DNA of 64,000 bases from Fibrobacter succinogenes (GTDB lineage: Bacteria; Fibrobacterota; Fibrobacteria; Fibrobacterales; Fibrobacteraceae): contig NZ_CACZDK010000008.1 of assembly GCF_902779965.1 (NCBI RefSeq), positions 62,001 through 126,000 on the forward strand, given 5' to 3'. Position numbers and translations under genes: made by a program. The notes beneath the pieces were generated by a model, which made no database searches, was not told the origin of the DNA, and worked only from the letters and a program-made list of their open reading frames with translations. Below are positions 51,812-59,507 of the stretch, in pieces; the stretch's first letter is position 1; every line of letters starts with the position of its first letter.

Positions 51812-52204
51812 CTAGACTCTATCTCGCGTATAGCTTTTCACATCCACCACGCCATGGGCGGTTACGGACATGATGGTGTAAACGAGTCCCGGCACCATAT
51901 ATTTGCGGTCTTCATCCGAAAGGATGGCTTTGCAATCCGGGTGAGAGTGGTAAAAACCAACGATTTCAAGATTGCTGCTTTCGAGTTCGCGTTCGATGTA
52001 GTAAAGATTTAGTGGGTCGATGCGGAAATGGGTAGCTTCTTGTCCGCCTTGAATCTGGTTAGAAGCTTCGCGGATTTCGGTCACTTCGATTTCGCCTTTT
52101 TCGGACTTTTTTCCAACCAAAATGCCGCAGCATTCGCACGGGTACGCTTTTTTTGCTGCGGATTCCATTTGTGTTGAAACTATTTTACTAAATTTGGGTT
52201 CCAT
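51812..52204 (-). CDS. JAMM-type metalloprotease (Mec/HcyD-like), paralogue 2
   Basis: A JAB1/MPN+ zinc peptidase of 130 residues. The JAMM signature is complete: Glu24 in CECCGILVG, then His86-x-His88 in VGFYHSHPD, seven residues, Ser96 and Asp99 (SDED). Family members cut after the C-terminal Gly of ubiquitin-like sulfur carriers. The start is set at MEPKFSKI, 8 bp after AGGAGA. It sits between the hcy-type operon and the carrier-E1-rhodanese fusion, so it may process the fusion at its internal GG or remove an adduct from it. An upstream GC-rich near-palindrome is at 52236-52262. Confidence 0.87.
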   Translation of the reverse strand: MEPKFSKIVSTQMESAAKKAYPCECCGILVGKKSEKGEIEVTEIREASNQIQGGQEATHFRIDPLNLYYIERELESSNLEIVGFYHSHPDCKAILSDEDRKYMVPGLVYTIMSVTAHGVVDVKSYTRDRV

Positions 52205-52284
52205 TGAGGTTCTCCTCATGAAGTGCCCCCGGAATCGGAATTTCACAAGGATCCCGGGGACACCATTGTACGGAGACTCTAAAG

Positions 52285-52310
52285 AGCGTCTTCGCTATGC
52301 GCGAAGCGCT
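52285..52310. terminator. Hairpin after the hcyD-like gene
   Basis: Stem AGCG..CTTCGC / GCGAAG..CGCT with one bulge. The T-run is on the plus strand, where no gene ends, so its role as a minus-strand terminator is uncertain. Confidence 0.45.
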
Positions 52311-52316
52311 TTTTTA

Positions 52317-52727
52317 TTACTTTATCACCAAACCTTCGTTCGTGGCGTTTACGCCTTCGATGTGGAAGGAATTGAGCACCGGATTTGCACGGTCCATGAG
52401 CGAAAGGATCAAGTAGCTTGCTTTGCTGTCGAAAGCGAGGCGCTTGTCTTCGTCCGAGGGGCGAGATGGCGATTCTGGATGGGAATGCCAGTTGCCGAGC
52501 GGGGAAAGACCGTTCTGTCGCATGTCCTTGATGGCGGCAAGGTGTTCCTTGGGATCCAGCGAAAAGTGTTCGTTGGAATGGTCGATATTGGTGAGCAAAT
52601 AAACCTTTTCGATATGCTTGTTTTCGCCATCGATGCGCCCTGCAATCAGCCCGCAAGCTTCTTCGGGCAGGTTCTTCTGGGCATGCTCCAGGATTTTTTC
52701 GTAGTTTTCTTTAGATAAGGTAATCAC
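52317..52727 (-). CDS. hcyD: JAMM-type metalloprotease HcyD-like, paralogue 1
   Basis: The complete JAMM motif is seen: Glu22/23 in PEEACGLIAG, His81-x-His83 in GNWHSHPESPSRPSDED, Ser91 and Asp94. In the Wolinella thiocarboxylate pathway HcyD removes the cap from HcyS and later releases homocysteine from the carrier. The operon order metY-tusA-carrier-E1-JAMM makes this the likely role here. The start is GTG at 52727 with AAGGAA 6 bp upstream. A 160-bp repeat block separates it from the E1 gene. Confidence 0.87.
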   Translation of the reverse strand: MITLSKENYEKILEHAQKNLPEEACGLIAGRIDGENKHIEKVYLLTNIDHSNEHFSLDPKEHLAAIKDMRQNGLSPLGNWHSHPESPSRPSDEDKRLAFDSKASYLILSLMDRANPVLNSFHIEGVNATNEGLVIK

Positions 52728-52741
52728 ATGAAATTCCTTTT

Positions 52742-52870
52742 TAGGTATGAGGCGTGAGGTCGTTCCCTTCGGTCACTTTGGGGTATGAGGTCGCTCATAG
52801 GTTCGCTTTGAGCCTTGAGGTGTGAGCATAAGAGTTTTTTACTCATAGCTCACAGCTCAGAGGACCGTAG
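52742..52870. repeat. GAGGTATGAGG/GTGAGGTCG repeat block
   Basis: Repeated GGTATGAGGCGTGAGGTCG-like units and CTCATAGCTCACAGCTCAG of opposite sense lie between the E1 and JAMM genes. They are related to the unit at 9281-9330. Confidence 0.7.
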
Positions 52871-52887
52871 GTCCGTGCTCATTGCTC

Positions 52888-53697
52888 CTAATGCTTCAAG
52901 TCGCACACAGCTTGTTCGTAGTCGATCAGATGGTCAATCTTCGGGTGGGTGCCGCAAACCGCGCAATCGTCCGTCTTGGTTGGGAGCTTGATTTTGCGGA
53001 ATTCCATCGTGAGCGCATTGTAGGTGAGCAAGTAGCCCGTGAGCAAATTGCCGACACCGAGAATGTATTTGACGGCTTCCATGGCCTGGAGGCTGCCGAT
53101 TACACCGCCCATAGCGCCAATAACGCCTGCTTGCTTACAGGTCGGCACGGCATCTTTCGGAGGGGGTTCCTTGAAGACGCAGCGGTAGCAGGGGCCCTGG
53201 CCCGGAACGTACGTCATGAGCTGACCTTGGAAGCGGATAATGCCCGCGTGAGAGAACGGCTTTTTGGCCATGACGCATGCATCGTTGATGAGGAACTTAG
53301 CCGGGAAATTATCGGTTCCATCGATGATGAAATCGTAATCCTTGATGAGGTCCATGATGTTTTCGCTGGTGACGAAGGTGTGGTACGTAATCACCTTCAC
53401 ATCCGGGTTCATGGCTTCCATCGTTTCCTTGGCGGACTGCACTTTGGGCTTGCCCACATCCTTTGTGGCGTGGATAATCTGGCGCTGCAAATTGGAGAGG
53501 TCAACGACATCGGCATCAGCAATACCAATCGTGCCAACACCTGCTGCGGCGAGGTACATGGCGACTGGAGCACCGAGGCCACCGGCGCCGATGACGAGCA
53601 CCTTGGCGTTCAAAAGCTTCTTCTGGCCTTTTGCGCCGACTTCCTTGAGGATGATGTGGCGGGAATAGCGTTCGAGTTGTTCGTTAGTAAAAGCCAT
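52888..53697 (-). CDS. hcyF: E1-like sulfur-carrier adenylyltransferase (HcyF/ThiF-MoeB type)
   Basis: This enzyme activates the C-terminal Gly of the small carrier by adenylation before sulfur transfer. The Rossmann motif is VIGAGGLGAPVAMYLAAAG, followed by DADVVDLSNLQRQIIH and the zinc pairs CYRC (with VFKEPPP) and CAVC near the C-terminus. Its 269 residues match the single-domain ThiF/MoeB form, without rhodanese. The ATG overlaps the carrier's TAA, and the carrier's terminal Gly codons GGAGGTGG provide the ribosome site. Confidence 0.92.
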   Translation of the reverse strand: MAFTNEQLERYSRHIILKEVGAKGQKKLLNAKVLVIGAGGLGAPVAMYLAAAGVGTIGIADADVVDLSNLQRQIIHATKDVGKPKVQSAKETMEAMNPDVKVITYHTFVTSENIMDLIKDYDFIIDGTDNFPAKFLINDACVMAKKPFSHAGIIRFQGQLMTYVPGQGPCYRCVFKEPPPKDAVPTCKQAGVIGAMGGVIGSLQAMEAVKYILGVGNLLTGYLLTYNALTMEFRKIKLPTKTDDCAVCGTHPKIDHLIDYEQAVCDLKH

Positions 53698-53903
53698 TAC
53701 TGACCACCTCCCATGAAGTAGAGGAATTCGACGTTGTCGCCGTCTTTGAGAGCGGTTGTTTCAAAATTGGTGTTTTCGACAAATTCGTCGTTGAGCGAAA
53801 CGGTCACGTATTGCGGCGTTTCCACCTTTTCTTGTTCAATGAGTTGAGCAACGGTGATACCGTCATTATATTCTTTCTTGTTTCCAGCTACGGTAATAAT
53901 CAT
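53697..53903 (-). CDS. hcyS: Ubiquitin-like sulfur carrier with capped C-terminus (HcyS/ThiS-like)
   Basis: A 68-residue beta-grasp protein. Active ThiS and MoaD carriers end in Gly-Gly; this one ends FMGGGQ, so a terminal Gln must be removed before adenylation. That matches HcyS, which requires cleavage by the JAMM protease HcyD. The neighbours hcyF, hcyD, tusA and metY complete the set. Alternative: a thiazole-pathway ThiS, but no thiG or thiH is nearby. Confidence 0.88.
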   Translation of the reverse strand: MIITVAGNKKEYNDGITVAQLIEQEKVETPQYVTVSLNDEFVENTNFETTALKDGDNVEFLYFMGGGQ

Positions 53904-53944
53904 TATTTAACTCCTTGTGTGAAATTCCTTTTTTGAGAGAGGGG

Positions 53945-54196
53945 TTAGTCCCCGACTTTTTTCACGATCAGCGTGAATGTTCCGTCCTGATTGTCGTTAA
54001 GCTTCAGGATCTCGTGGCCTTCTTCCTTGAGGCTGCGCGGCACATTCTGCACCGGTTCGCCGTCGTTGAGGCGCACTGCGAGAATCTGGCCGTCGTCGAG
54101 CTCTTCGAGGGCGACTTTAGCCTTCACGAATGTGGTCGGGCATTTGACGTCAGTGACGTCAACGGTATCATCGATTTTAAATTCTTGTTCTGCCAT
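53945..54196 (-). CDS. tusA: TusA-family sulfurtransferase
   Basis: An 83-residue SirA/TusA-like protein. The active Cys19 lies in VDVTDVKCPTTFVKAKVALEEL, where the family consensus is CP.P. The second Pro is replaced by Phe in CPTTF, but the helix that follows is conserved. It likely relays persulfide sulfur to the carrier or takes sulfide from sulfite reductase. It lies between metY2 and the carrier gene, 27 and 41 bp away. Confidence 0.88.
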   Translation of the reverse strand: MAEQEFKIDDTVDVTDVKCPTTFVKAKVALEELDDGQILAVRLNDGEPVQNVPRSLKEEGHEILKLNDNQDGTFTLIVKKVGD

Positions 54197-54223
54197 TGTT
54201 TTGTTTCTCCGTACGTTAATTGT

Positions 54224-55450
54224 TTATAAACTTTTTATCGCTTGTTCAAAGTCTTCCTTGAGGTCGGCGATATCTTCGATGCCTACGCTGATGCGGATGG
54301 AACCTTCAAATACGCCTGCATTTTCTTTTTGTTCCTTGGTGCCGTGCGTAAAGATGGTGCTTTCCGGGTGAATCACGAGCGTGCGCAAATCACCGATGTT
54401 CGTGGCAATCGTTGCATATTTCAAGCTGTTGATGAGTTTGAAAGCTCTTTCTTTGGAGCCTGCGTCAATGGAAATGATGGCTCCGCCCCTGCCGCCAAAC
54501 TGCTTTTGAACAAGGTCGTAATAGGGGTTTCCTTTCAAAGCGGGGTAGTTGACTTTGATGCCTTCAAAACCCTGCAAAAATTCTGCGAGCTGCAAGGCGT
54601 TATCGCAAAGGCGTTCCATGCGGAGGCCGAGAGTTTCGAGTCCGAGGGAGTTGAGGAATGCCGTAGCGGGGGCGATACAGCAGCCGATATTACGCCAAAT
54701 GCCATTGCGGAGCTTCGCGAGGTAAGCGAACTTGCCAAAGCGCTTGTATTCTTCGAATCCCTTGTATCGGGCCGGATCCCATTTGAATTTGCCGCTATCG
54801 ACGATAATGCCGCTGATGGCACTGCCGTTTCCGTTGATGTACTTCGAAGAGGAATGCACGACGATGTCGGCTCCGAATTCAAAAGGACGTACAAGGTAAG
54901 GGGTGGCGGTTGTGCTATCGACAATGAACGGGACGCCGTTTTCGTGGGCGACGTCAGCGACGCTCTGCAAATCGACAACGTTCAGTTTCGGGTTACCGAT
55001 AAGTTCTGTGAATACGGCTTTCGTCTTTTCGTTCAGCTGCTGCCTGACGCTTTCTGCCGTGACTTCCGTGACAAAGCGTGTCTTGATGCCGAATGCTTCC
55101 AAGTCGTGGAATAAATCGATCGTGCCGCCAAAAAGTCCGGCGCTTGCGATAACTTCGTCGCCAGCCTGCAAAATGTTCAAGAGCGAAAGCGTTACAGCGG
55201 CCATGCCCGAAGAGCATGCGACTGCGCCAATGCCTTTTTCGAGTGACGAAACGCGGCGTTCAAAGGAGTCTGTTGTGGGGTTTCCAATACGCGTGTATGC
55301 AAAGCCTGGCGCTCTGTTGTTAAATACGGCTTCGAGTTTTTCGGCCGATTCCTGCGAAAAAGCGCTCACCTGATAAATAGGTGTTAGCGTAGATCCCGAA
55401 TTTTTTTCACTTCCAAAGCCATGATGCAACAACGTGGTATTAAAATCCAT
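54224..55450 (-). CDS. metY: O-acetylhomoserine sulfhydrylase, paralogue 2 (thiocarboxylate-linked)
   Basis: PLP gamma-synthase of 408 residues: YTRIGNPTTDSFERRVSSLE, ELIGNPKLNVVDLQSVADVA, PLP site HSSSKYINGNGSAISG and SVGIEDIADLKEDFEQAI. It is shorter than paralogue 1 and differs in several loops. In Wolinella the MetY partner accepts sulfur from the HcyS thiocarboxylate rather than free sulfide. The operon position makes that likely here. GGAGA lies 8 bp before the ATG. Promoter box 3 drives the five-gene operon. Confidence 0.92.
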   Translation of the reverse strand: MDFNTTLLHHGFGSEKNSGSTLTPIYQVSAFSQESAEKLEAVFNNRAPGFAYTRIGNPTTDSFERRVSSLEKGIGAVACSSGMAAVTLSLLNILQAGDEVIASAGLFGGTIDLFHDLEAFGIKTRFVTEVTAESVRQQLNEKTKAVFTELIGNPKLNVVDLQSVADVAHENGVPFIVDSTTATPYLVRPFEFGADIVVHSSSKYINGNGSAISGIIVDSGKFKWDPARYKGFEEYKRFGKFAYLAKLRNGIWRNIGCCIAPATAFLNSLGLETLGLRMERLCDNALQLAEFLQGFEGIKVNYPALKGNPYYDLVQKQFGGRGGAIISIDAGSKERAFKLINSLKYATIATNIGDLRTLVIHPESTIFTHGTKEQKENAGVFEGSIRISVGIEDIADLKEDFEQAIKSL

Positions 55451-55490
55451 TCAAAATTCTCCGTACATAATCCTATAATTTTCGTAGGCA

Positions 55491-55546
55491 AATATAGAAC
55501 GTGAATTAGTAATTGTCCAATACTAAATTTATATGGCGATTTATAG
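55491..55546 (-). promoter_or_regulatory. Sulfur-region promoter box, copy 3 (metY2-tusA-hcy operon)
   Basis: -10 TATATT (55491-55496), 18-bp spacer, -35 TTGGAC (55515-55520), then upstream AT-rich block ending CTATAA at 55546. The ATG is 41 bp downstream of the -10. Confidence 0.87.
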
Positions 55547-55661
55547 TTAAAGCCTATAATAAATATAGGGTTGAACCTAGTCAAATTAAGGAATTATGGT
55601 TTTGTTTCTATAAAGAACAAAGTTATGGTCTTATAGAAAAATTTTATAAAAAAAGTTAAAA

Positions 55662-55686
55662 TAGCCCGTCTAGAACAAACGGGCTA
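55662..55686 (-). terminator. Terminator of the sulfite reductase gene
   Basis: Stem TAGCCCGT / ACGGGCTA. On the minus strand it is followed by TTTT and further T-rich sequence. It lies 22 bp beyond the stop and separates this gene from the metY2 operon. Confidence 0.88.
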
Positions 55687-55707
55687 CAATATGTACTTGA
55701 CTTGCGA

Positions 55708-56574
55708 TTAAGGGGTGTTGTTGTAAGCGTCCTTGATTTTTTGTGCAAAAACATCATGACCAATGCGGTCGATGGTGAATTTGAAGCGCTCGCCCGGATT
55801 TGCATTTTCGGCAAAGAACGAAATGGCTGCATCGCAAATTTCAAGAAGCTTGTGCTTGTCTTCTACGAACGGAATGATGGTTTCGCCCTTGTTGATGGAA
55901 TTGCCGAAAAGACCGCCGAACGAAATGATGTAGCCATGCGTTGCTTCCCAAGCGTCCGTGGGGCAGGACTTGTAGCAGCGACCGCAATAGTTGCACTTGG
56001 ATTCATCAAAGATGACCTTTTTGTTTTCGATACGGATGGCGCTTCTGCGGCAGGCTTTAGCGCAAACGCCACAGCCGATGCAGGCACTTTCGAGCCATTT
56101 CACCTTGATTGCGCCCTTGATGCCCACGTCGTTTTCTTCGGCTTTGAGGCAGTTGTTTTGGCAACCGGTCACGCCGAATTTAAACTTGTGCGGGAGTTCA
56201 CGAGCGAAGTAGCGGTCGTCCAGTTCTTTTGCGATAGCGTAAGTGTCGATACAGCCGCTCGGGCAAACCGCTTCGCCTTGGCAAGCCGTAATCGTTCTGA
56301 CGCGGGGGCCGCAAACGCCCGGTTCTACGCCACCTTCGGCGAGGGCGTTCTTCACATCGTCAACGTTTTCAAGCTTGATGAACGGAATTTCGACACTCTG
56401 TCTCGATGTCAAGTGAGCGTAGCCTTCGCCATATTTCTCGGCGACTTCGGCAATTTTTGCAAGTTGTTTTGCGGTAAGGTTTCCGCCAACGACGCGTACG
56501 CGCAGCGAGAAGTTGTTCTTCTGCTTTTGGCGCATCCAGCCGCCTTTTTTAAGTGTTGCGTAATCTGCTGCCAT
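55708..56574 (-). CDS. Single-subunit anaerobic sulfite reductase (siroheme and ferredoxin domains)
   Basis: This enzyme reduces sulfite to sulfide. The siroheme/[4Fe-4S] signature is present as C-x5-C (ACQGEAVCPSG) and C-x3-C (GCQNNC). It encloses two ferredoxin-type clusters, CIGCGVCAKACRRSA and CNYCGRCYKSCPTDA, inserted before the C-terminal half-domain. At 288 residues it is much smaller than NADPH-dependent CysI and resembles AsrC or clostridial low-molecular-weight reductases that use ferredoxin. Nitrite as a substrate cannot be excluded. The sulfate uptake genes upstream and its promoter box 4 support sulfite. No APS or PAPS reductase lies within the window. Confidence 0.9.
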   Translation of the reverse strand: MAADYATLKKGGWMRQKQKNNFSLRVRVVGGNLTAKQLAKIAEVAEKYGEGYAHLTSRQSVEIPFIKLENVDDVKNALAEGGVEPGVCGPRVRTITACQGEAVCPSGCIDTYAIAKELDDRYFARELPHKFKFGVTGCQNNCLKAEENDVGIKGAIKVKWLESACIGCGVCAKACRRSAIRIENKKVIFDESKCNYCGRCYKSCPTDAWEATHGYIISFGGLFGNSINKGETIIPFVEDKHKLLEICDAAISFFAENANPGERFKFTIDRIGHDVFAQKIKDAYNNTP

Positions 56575-56603
56575 GTTTTAGACTCTCCATAGTTGTGGGG
56601 ACA

Positions 56604-56659
56604 AATATAGAACGCGCTTTTGTACTCGTCCAATATTTAATTTTTATCACGATTGATAG
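56604..56659 (-). promoter_or_regulatory. Sulfur-region promoter box, copy 4 (sulfite reductase)
   Basis: -10 TATATT (56604-56609), 18-bp spacer, -35 TTGGAC (56628-56633), upstream block ending CTATC at 56659. The ATG is 30 bp from the -10. It lies only 21 bp after the cysA stop. Confidence 0.85.
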
Positions 56660-56679
56660 TAGAACTTTATCTGTAATTG

Positions 56680-57738
56680 TTAAATCACGACAACAGGATC
56701 TCGGAGCGATTTGTTCTCGAGCAAATAGGCGTTGTCACCTGCGGTTACGAAAATGCGATAGACGAATACATCGACTTTTTCACCAACAGAAACGCTCGGC
56801 TCGTCAAAGCTACGCCTTGCTGTAAGTGTTTCTCCATTTACTGCAACGGTCAATTCGATGCCGCTTCCGCGGAAGGCAACATCGGTTACGACGCCTTCTT
56901 GGGCGGATTTTCCGTATTTTTGTGATTCGTTTTTCTTGGTGACCTTGACAAATTCAGGACGTACGATTGCTTGTTCTGCACCTTCGATTTCATCAAAGCT
57001 ATTGAACTTGCTGTAGTCCTTGAAAATAGAGGGTTGCCCAAAAAATGAGGCTACAAAGGAGGTCTTTGGAGTGCTGTACACATCAAGCGGTTTCCCGATT
57101 TGATCAATGCGGCCCTTGTTCATGATGATGATTTCGTCAGCGACTTCGATGGCTTCGTCTTGGTCGTGGGTGACGAAAATGCTCGTGACGCCCAGCTTGG
57201 CTATCATTTCTTTAAGCCAATGGCGGAGTTCCTGACGCACCTTGGCGTCAATGGCGGCAAATGGTTCATCGAGCAAAAGCAATTGCGGGTTTGGCGCAAG
57301 CGCACGTGCAAAAGCGACACGCTGCCTCTGGCCGCCCGAAAGCTGGCTCGGATAGCGGCCTTCAAGACCTTCAAGGCCAATCAGCTTGACGAGTTCTGCG
57401 ACGCGTTCTTTGATTTCGTTCTCGGATTTTTTGAGGACGCGAAGCCCAAAAGCGATATTTTCGAAAACGGTCATGTAGCGGAACAAGGCGTAGCTCTGGA
57501 ATACAAATCCGATGCCGCGCTTGCTTGCCGGAACGTTGTTGATGACTTTCCCGTCAATGATGATGTCGCCGTTGTCAGGTGTTTCGAGCCCCGCAATCAT
57601 GCGGAGAATCGTTGTCTTGCCGCTACCGCTTGGGCCCAACAGGCCTATGAGCTTACCCTTTTCGATACCGAAGGATACATCGTCTGAGGCCTTGAAATTT
57701 CCAAAATGCTTGTTGATATGTTTCAGTTCTACGTACAT
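56680..57738 (-). CDS. cysA: Sulfate/thiosulfate ABC transporter ATP-binding protein
   Basis: ATPase of the CysTWA importer, on the cytoplasmic face. Walker A is GPSGSGKTT, the signature is SQLSGGQRQRVAFARAL, Walker B is LLLDEPFAAIDAKVR and the switch His is in VTHDQDEAIEVADE. The C-terminal 110 residues (from about 245) form the regulatory beta domain seen in CysA and PotA. Length 352 is normal. AGGAGA precedes the ATG. It is third in cysT-cysW-cysA, 8 bp after cysW. Confidence 0.95.
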   Translation of the reverse strand: MYVELKHINKHFGNFKASDDVSFGIEKGKLIGLLGPSGSGKTTILRMIAGLETPDNGDIIIDGKVINNVPASKRGIGFVFQSYALFRYMTVFENIAFGLRVLKKSENEIKERVAELVKLIGLEGLEGRYPSQLSGGQRQRVAFARALAPNPQLLLLDEPFAAIDAKVRQELRHWLKEMIAKLGVTSIFVTHDQDEAIEVADEIIIMNKGRIDQIGKPLDVYSTPKTSFVASFFGQPSIFKDYSKFNSFDEIEGAEQAIVRPEFVKVTKKNESQKYGKSAQEGVVTDVAFRGSGIELTVAVNGETLTARRSFDEPSVSVGEKVDVFVYRIFVTAGDNAYLLENKSLRDPVVVI

Positions 57739-57746
57739 AAAATCTC

Positions 57747-58580
57747 CTAAGGCGAAACCTTACCCTTCTTTTTCCCGTTGTATTCAATAAGACTTCTTGC
57801 AATCAAGATGAGGATGGCGAGCATAACGAGAATTGATGCCACAGCAAACGCAGGCACGTACTGAAATTCGTTGAAGAGAATTTCCACATGCAAGGGGAGG
57901 GTGTTCGTTTTTCCGCGCAGGTGCCCGGAGATGACCGAAACGGCACCGAATTCACCCATGGCGCGGGCTGCACAAAGCACTACGCCGTACAAAAAAGCCC
58001 ATTTGATATGCGGGAAAGTAATCTTGCGGAAAATCGTCCAGCCCTTCGCTCCCATCAGCGCTGCGGCCTCTTCTTCGTCGTTTCCGCGGGCTTCGAGCAC
58101 GGGAATCAGCTCGCGCGAAATGAACGGGAAGGTCACGAAAATCGTTGCCAATACAATTCCTGGAACCGCAAATACAATCTTGATGTCCCAATTTTGCAGC
58201 AGCGGGAATAGCGGGCTTTGGCGTCCGAATGTGAGCAAGAAAATGAGACCTGCGATAATTGGCGAAACGGTCACCGGCAAGTCAATCAGTGTCGTAAGCA
58301 CCTTCTTGCCTTTGAACTGGAATTTCGTGAGCGACCACGCTGCACTCAATCCGAAAACCGTGTTGATGAGCACGGCGAGCAGCGTCGCTTCTAGCGTGAG
58401 CCAAATCGCCTTGACGGTGTAATTGTCGGTTACCGCTTTTTCGTAAACGGCAAAACCTTGCTTGAATGCTTCTGTAATCACCGTAATCAGCGGGAGCAAA
58501 AGCATTAGCACCACGAAAATGATGCTGATACTGATTAAAGTCCACTTGACGACTTTTGAGGATGTTGTCTCTTTATTCAT
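57747..58580 (-). CDS. cysW: Sulfate ABC transporter permease CysW
   Basis: Inner-membrane permease with about six segments in 277 residues. The ABC-permease loop that contacts CysA is AAALMGAKGWTIFRKITFPHIKWA. FGAVSVISGHLRGKTNTLPLHVEILFNEFQ is characteristic of CysW. The ATG overlaps the cysT stop region (TTAATGA), with GGGAGG supplying the ribosome site. It pairs with CysT as the membrane channel. Confidence 0.95.
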   Translation of the reverse strand: MNKETTSSKVVKWTLISISIIFVVLMLLLPLITVITEAFKQGFAVYEKAVTDNYTVKAIWLTLEATLLAVLINTVFGLSAAWSLTKFQFKGKKVLTTLIDLPVTVSPIIAGLIFLLTFGRQSPLFPLLQNWDIKIVFAVPGIVLATIFVTFPFISRELIPVLEARGNDEEEAAALMGAKGWTIFRKITFPHIKWAFLYGVVLCAARAMGEFGAVSVISGHLRGKTNTLPLHVEILFNEFQYVPAFAVASILVMLAILILIARSLIEYNGKKKGKVSP

Positions 58581-59413
58581 TAATTTCCTCCCTTCAAAAT
58601 TCTAGTGTTTCTTGTCTGGATCAAGTTGACAAGGAACAATGTCACGAAAGAGGCGACGAGCATCACGAGCGCAATCGTTGTAGCACTGGAGTAATCGTAT
58701 TCCTGCAATTCCGACATGATGATGAGCGGGGCGATTTCTGTTTCGAATGGTTTGTTGCCTGCGATAAACACGACGCTACCGTATTCACCCAAGCAACGCC
58801 CGAATGCAAGGCCAAAGCCCGTCAATGCGGCGGGAACAATTTCCGGGAAAATGATTTTCCAAAAAATGCGGCTACGAGATGCGCCCAAGACGCCAGCGGC
58901 TTCTTCGTAAGCGGGGTCTAACTTTTCAAGCACCGGTTGAACTGCGCGAACGACAAACGGGATGCCGATAAACACAAGCGCGACCGTAATGCCGATTTGC
59001 GTAAATGCAATCTTGATGCCGAACTTGGCGAAAAATCCGCCAATAAGCCCCGTATCTGCGGTAAGTGCCGTTAATGCGATACCCGCTACGGCTGTCGGCA
59101 AGGCGAATGGAAGTTCTATCATCCCGTCGATCAAACGCTTGAGCGGGAATGTGTATTTTACCAGTACCCATGCAAGCACAACGCCCATCACGGCATTGAT
59201 AAGCGACGCCACAAAAGCCGTCACGAAACTCACCTTGAAACTCGACAAGACTCTGTCGCGTGTAATCGTTTCAATAATCTCGCTAAAACTCATTTGCGCC
59301 GAAAACACCACCAGCGACGCAAGCGGAATCAGCACCACGACGCTTAAGATAGCGAGCGTGATGCCGGTTGTTAGGCCGAAGCCAGGAATGACACTTCTAT
59401 TTGTTCTCTTCAT
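58580..59413 (-). CDS. cysT: Sulfate ABC transporter permease CysT
   Basis: Permease partner of CysW, 277 residues with about six membrane segments. The EAA-type loop is EEAAGVLGASRSRIFWKIIFPEIVPA, followed by FGRCLGEYGSVVFIAGNKPFETEI, typical of CysT/CysU. The start codon lies 12 bp from the -10 hexamer of promoter box 5 and has no Shine-Dalgarno, so the transcript should be nearly leaderless. The binding protein is not in this operon; candidates are at 40122 and 62938. Confidence 0.95.
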   Translation of the reverse strand: MKRTNRSVIPGFGLTTGITLAILSVVVLIPLASLVVFSAQMSFSEIIETITRDRVLSSFKVSFVTAFVASLINAVMGVVLAWVLVKYTFPLKRLIDGMIELPFALPTAVAGIALTALTADTGLIGGFFAKFGIKIAFTQIGITVALVFIGIPFVVRAVQPVLEKLDPAYEEAAGVLGASRSRIFWKIIFPEIVPAALTGFGLAFGRCLGEYGSVVFIAGNKPFETEIAPLIIMSELQEYDYSSATTIALVMLVASFVTLFLVNLIQTRNTRILKGGN

Positions 59414-59424
59414 AAGTAGAGCTA

Positions 59425-59480
59425 AATATAGAACGCGTCATTCGCTATGTCCAATACTAAATAAGTATCACGTTTTATAG
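59425..59480 (-). promoter_or_regulatory. Sulfur-region promoter box, copy 5 (cysTWA)
   Basis: -10 TATATT (59425-59430), 18-bp spacer, -35 TTGGAC (59449-59454), upstream block ending CTATAA at 59480. Confidence 0.87.
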
Positions 59481-59507
59481 AATTTTTGTATTAAAATAAA
59501 GTAATTG

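Noticed and set aside
53697-53903. Carrier as ThiS of thiamin synthesis
   Set aside because: The C-terminal cap, the JAMM gene and MetY in the same operon, and the lack of thiG or thiH, favour homocysteine synthesis.
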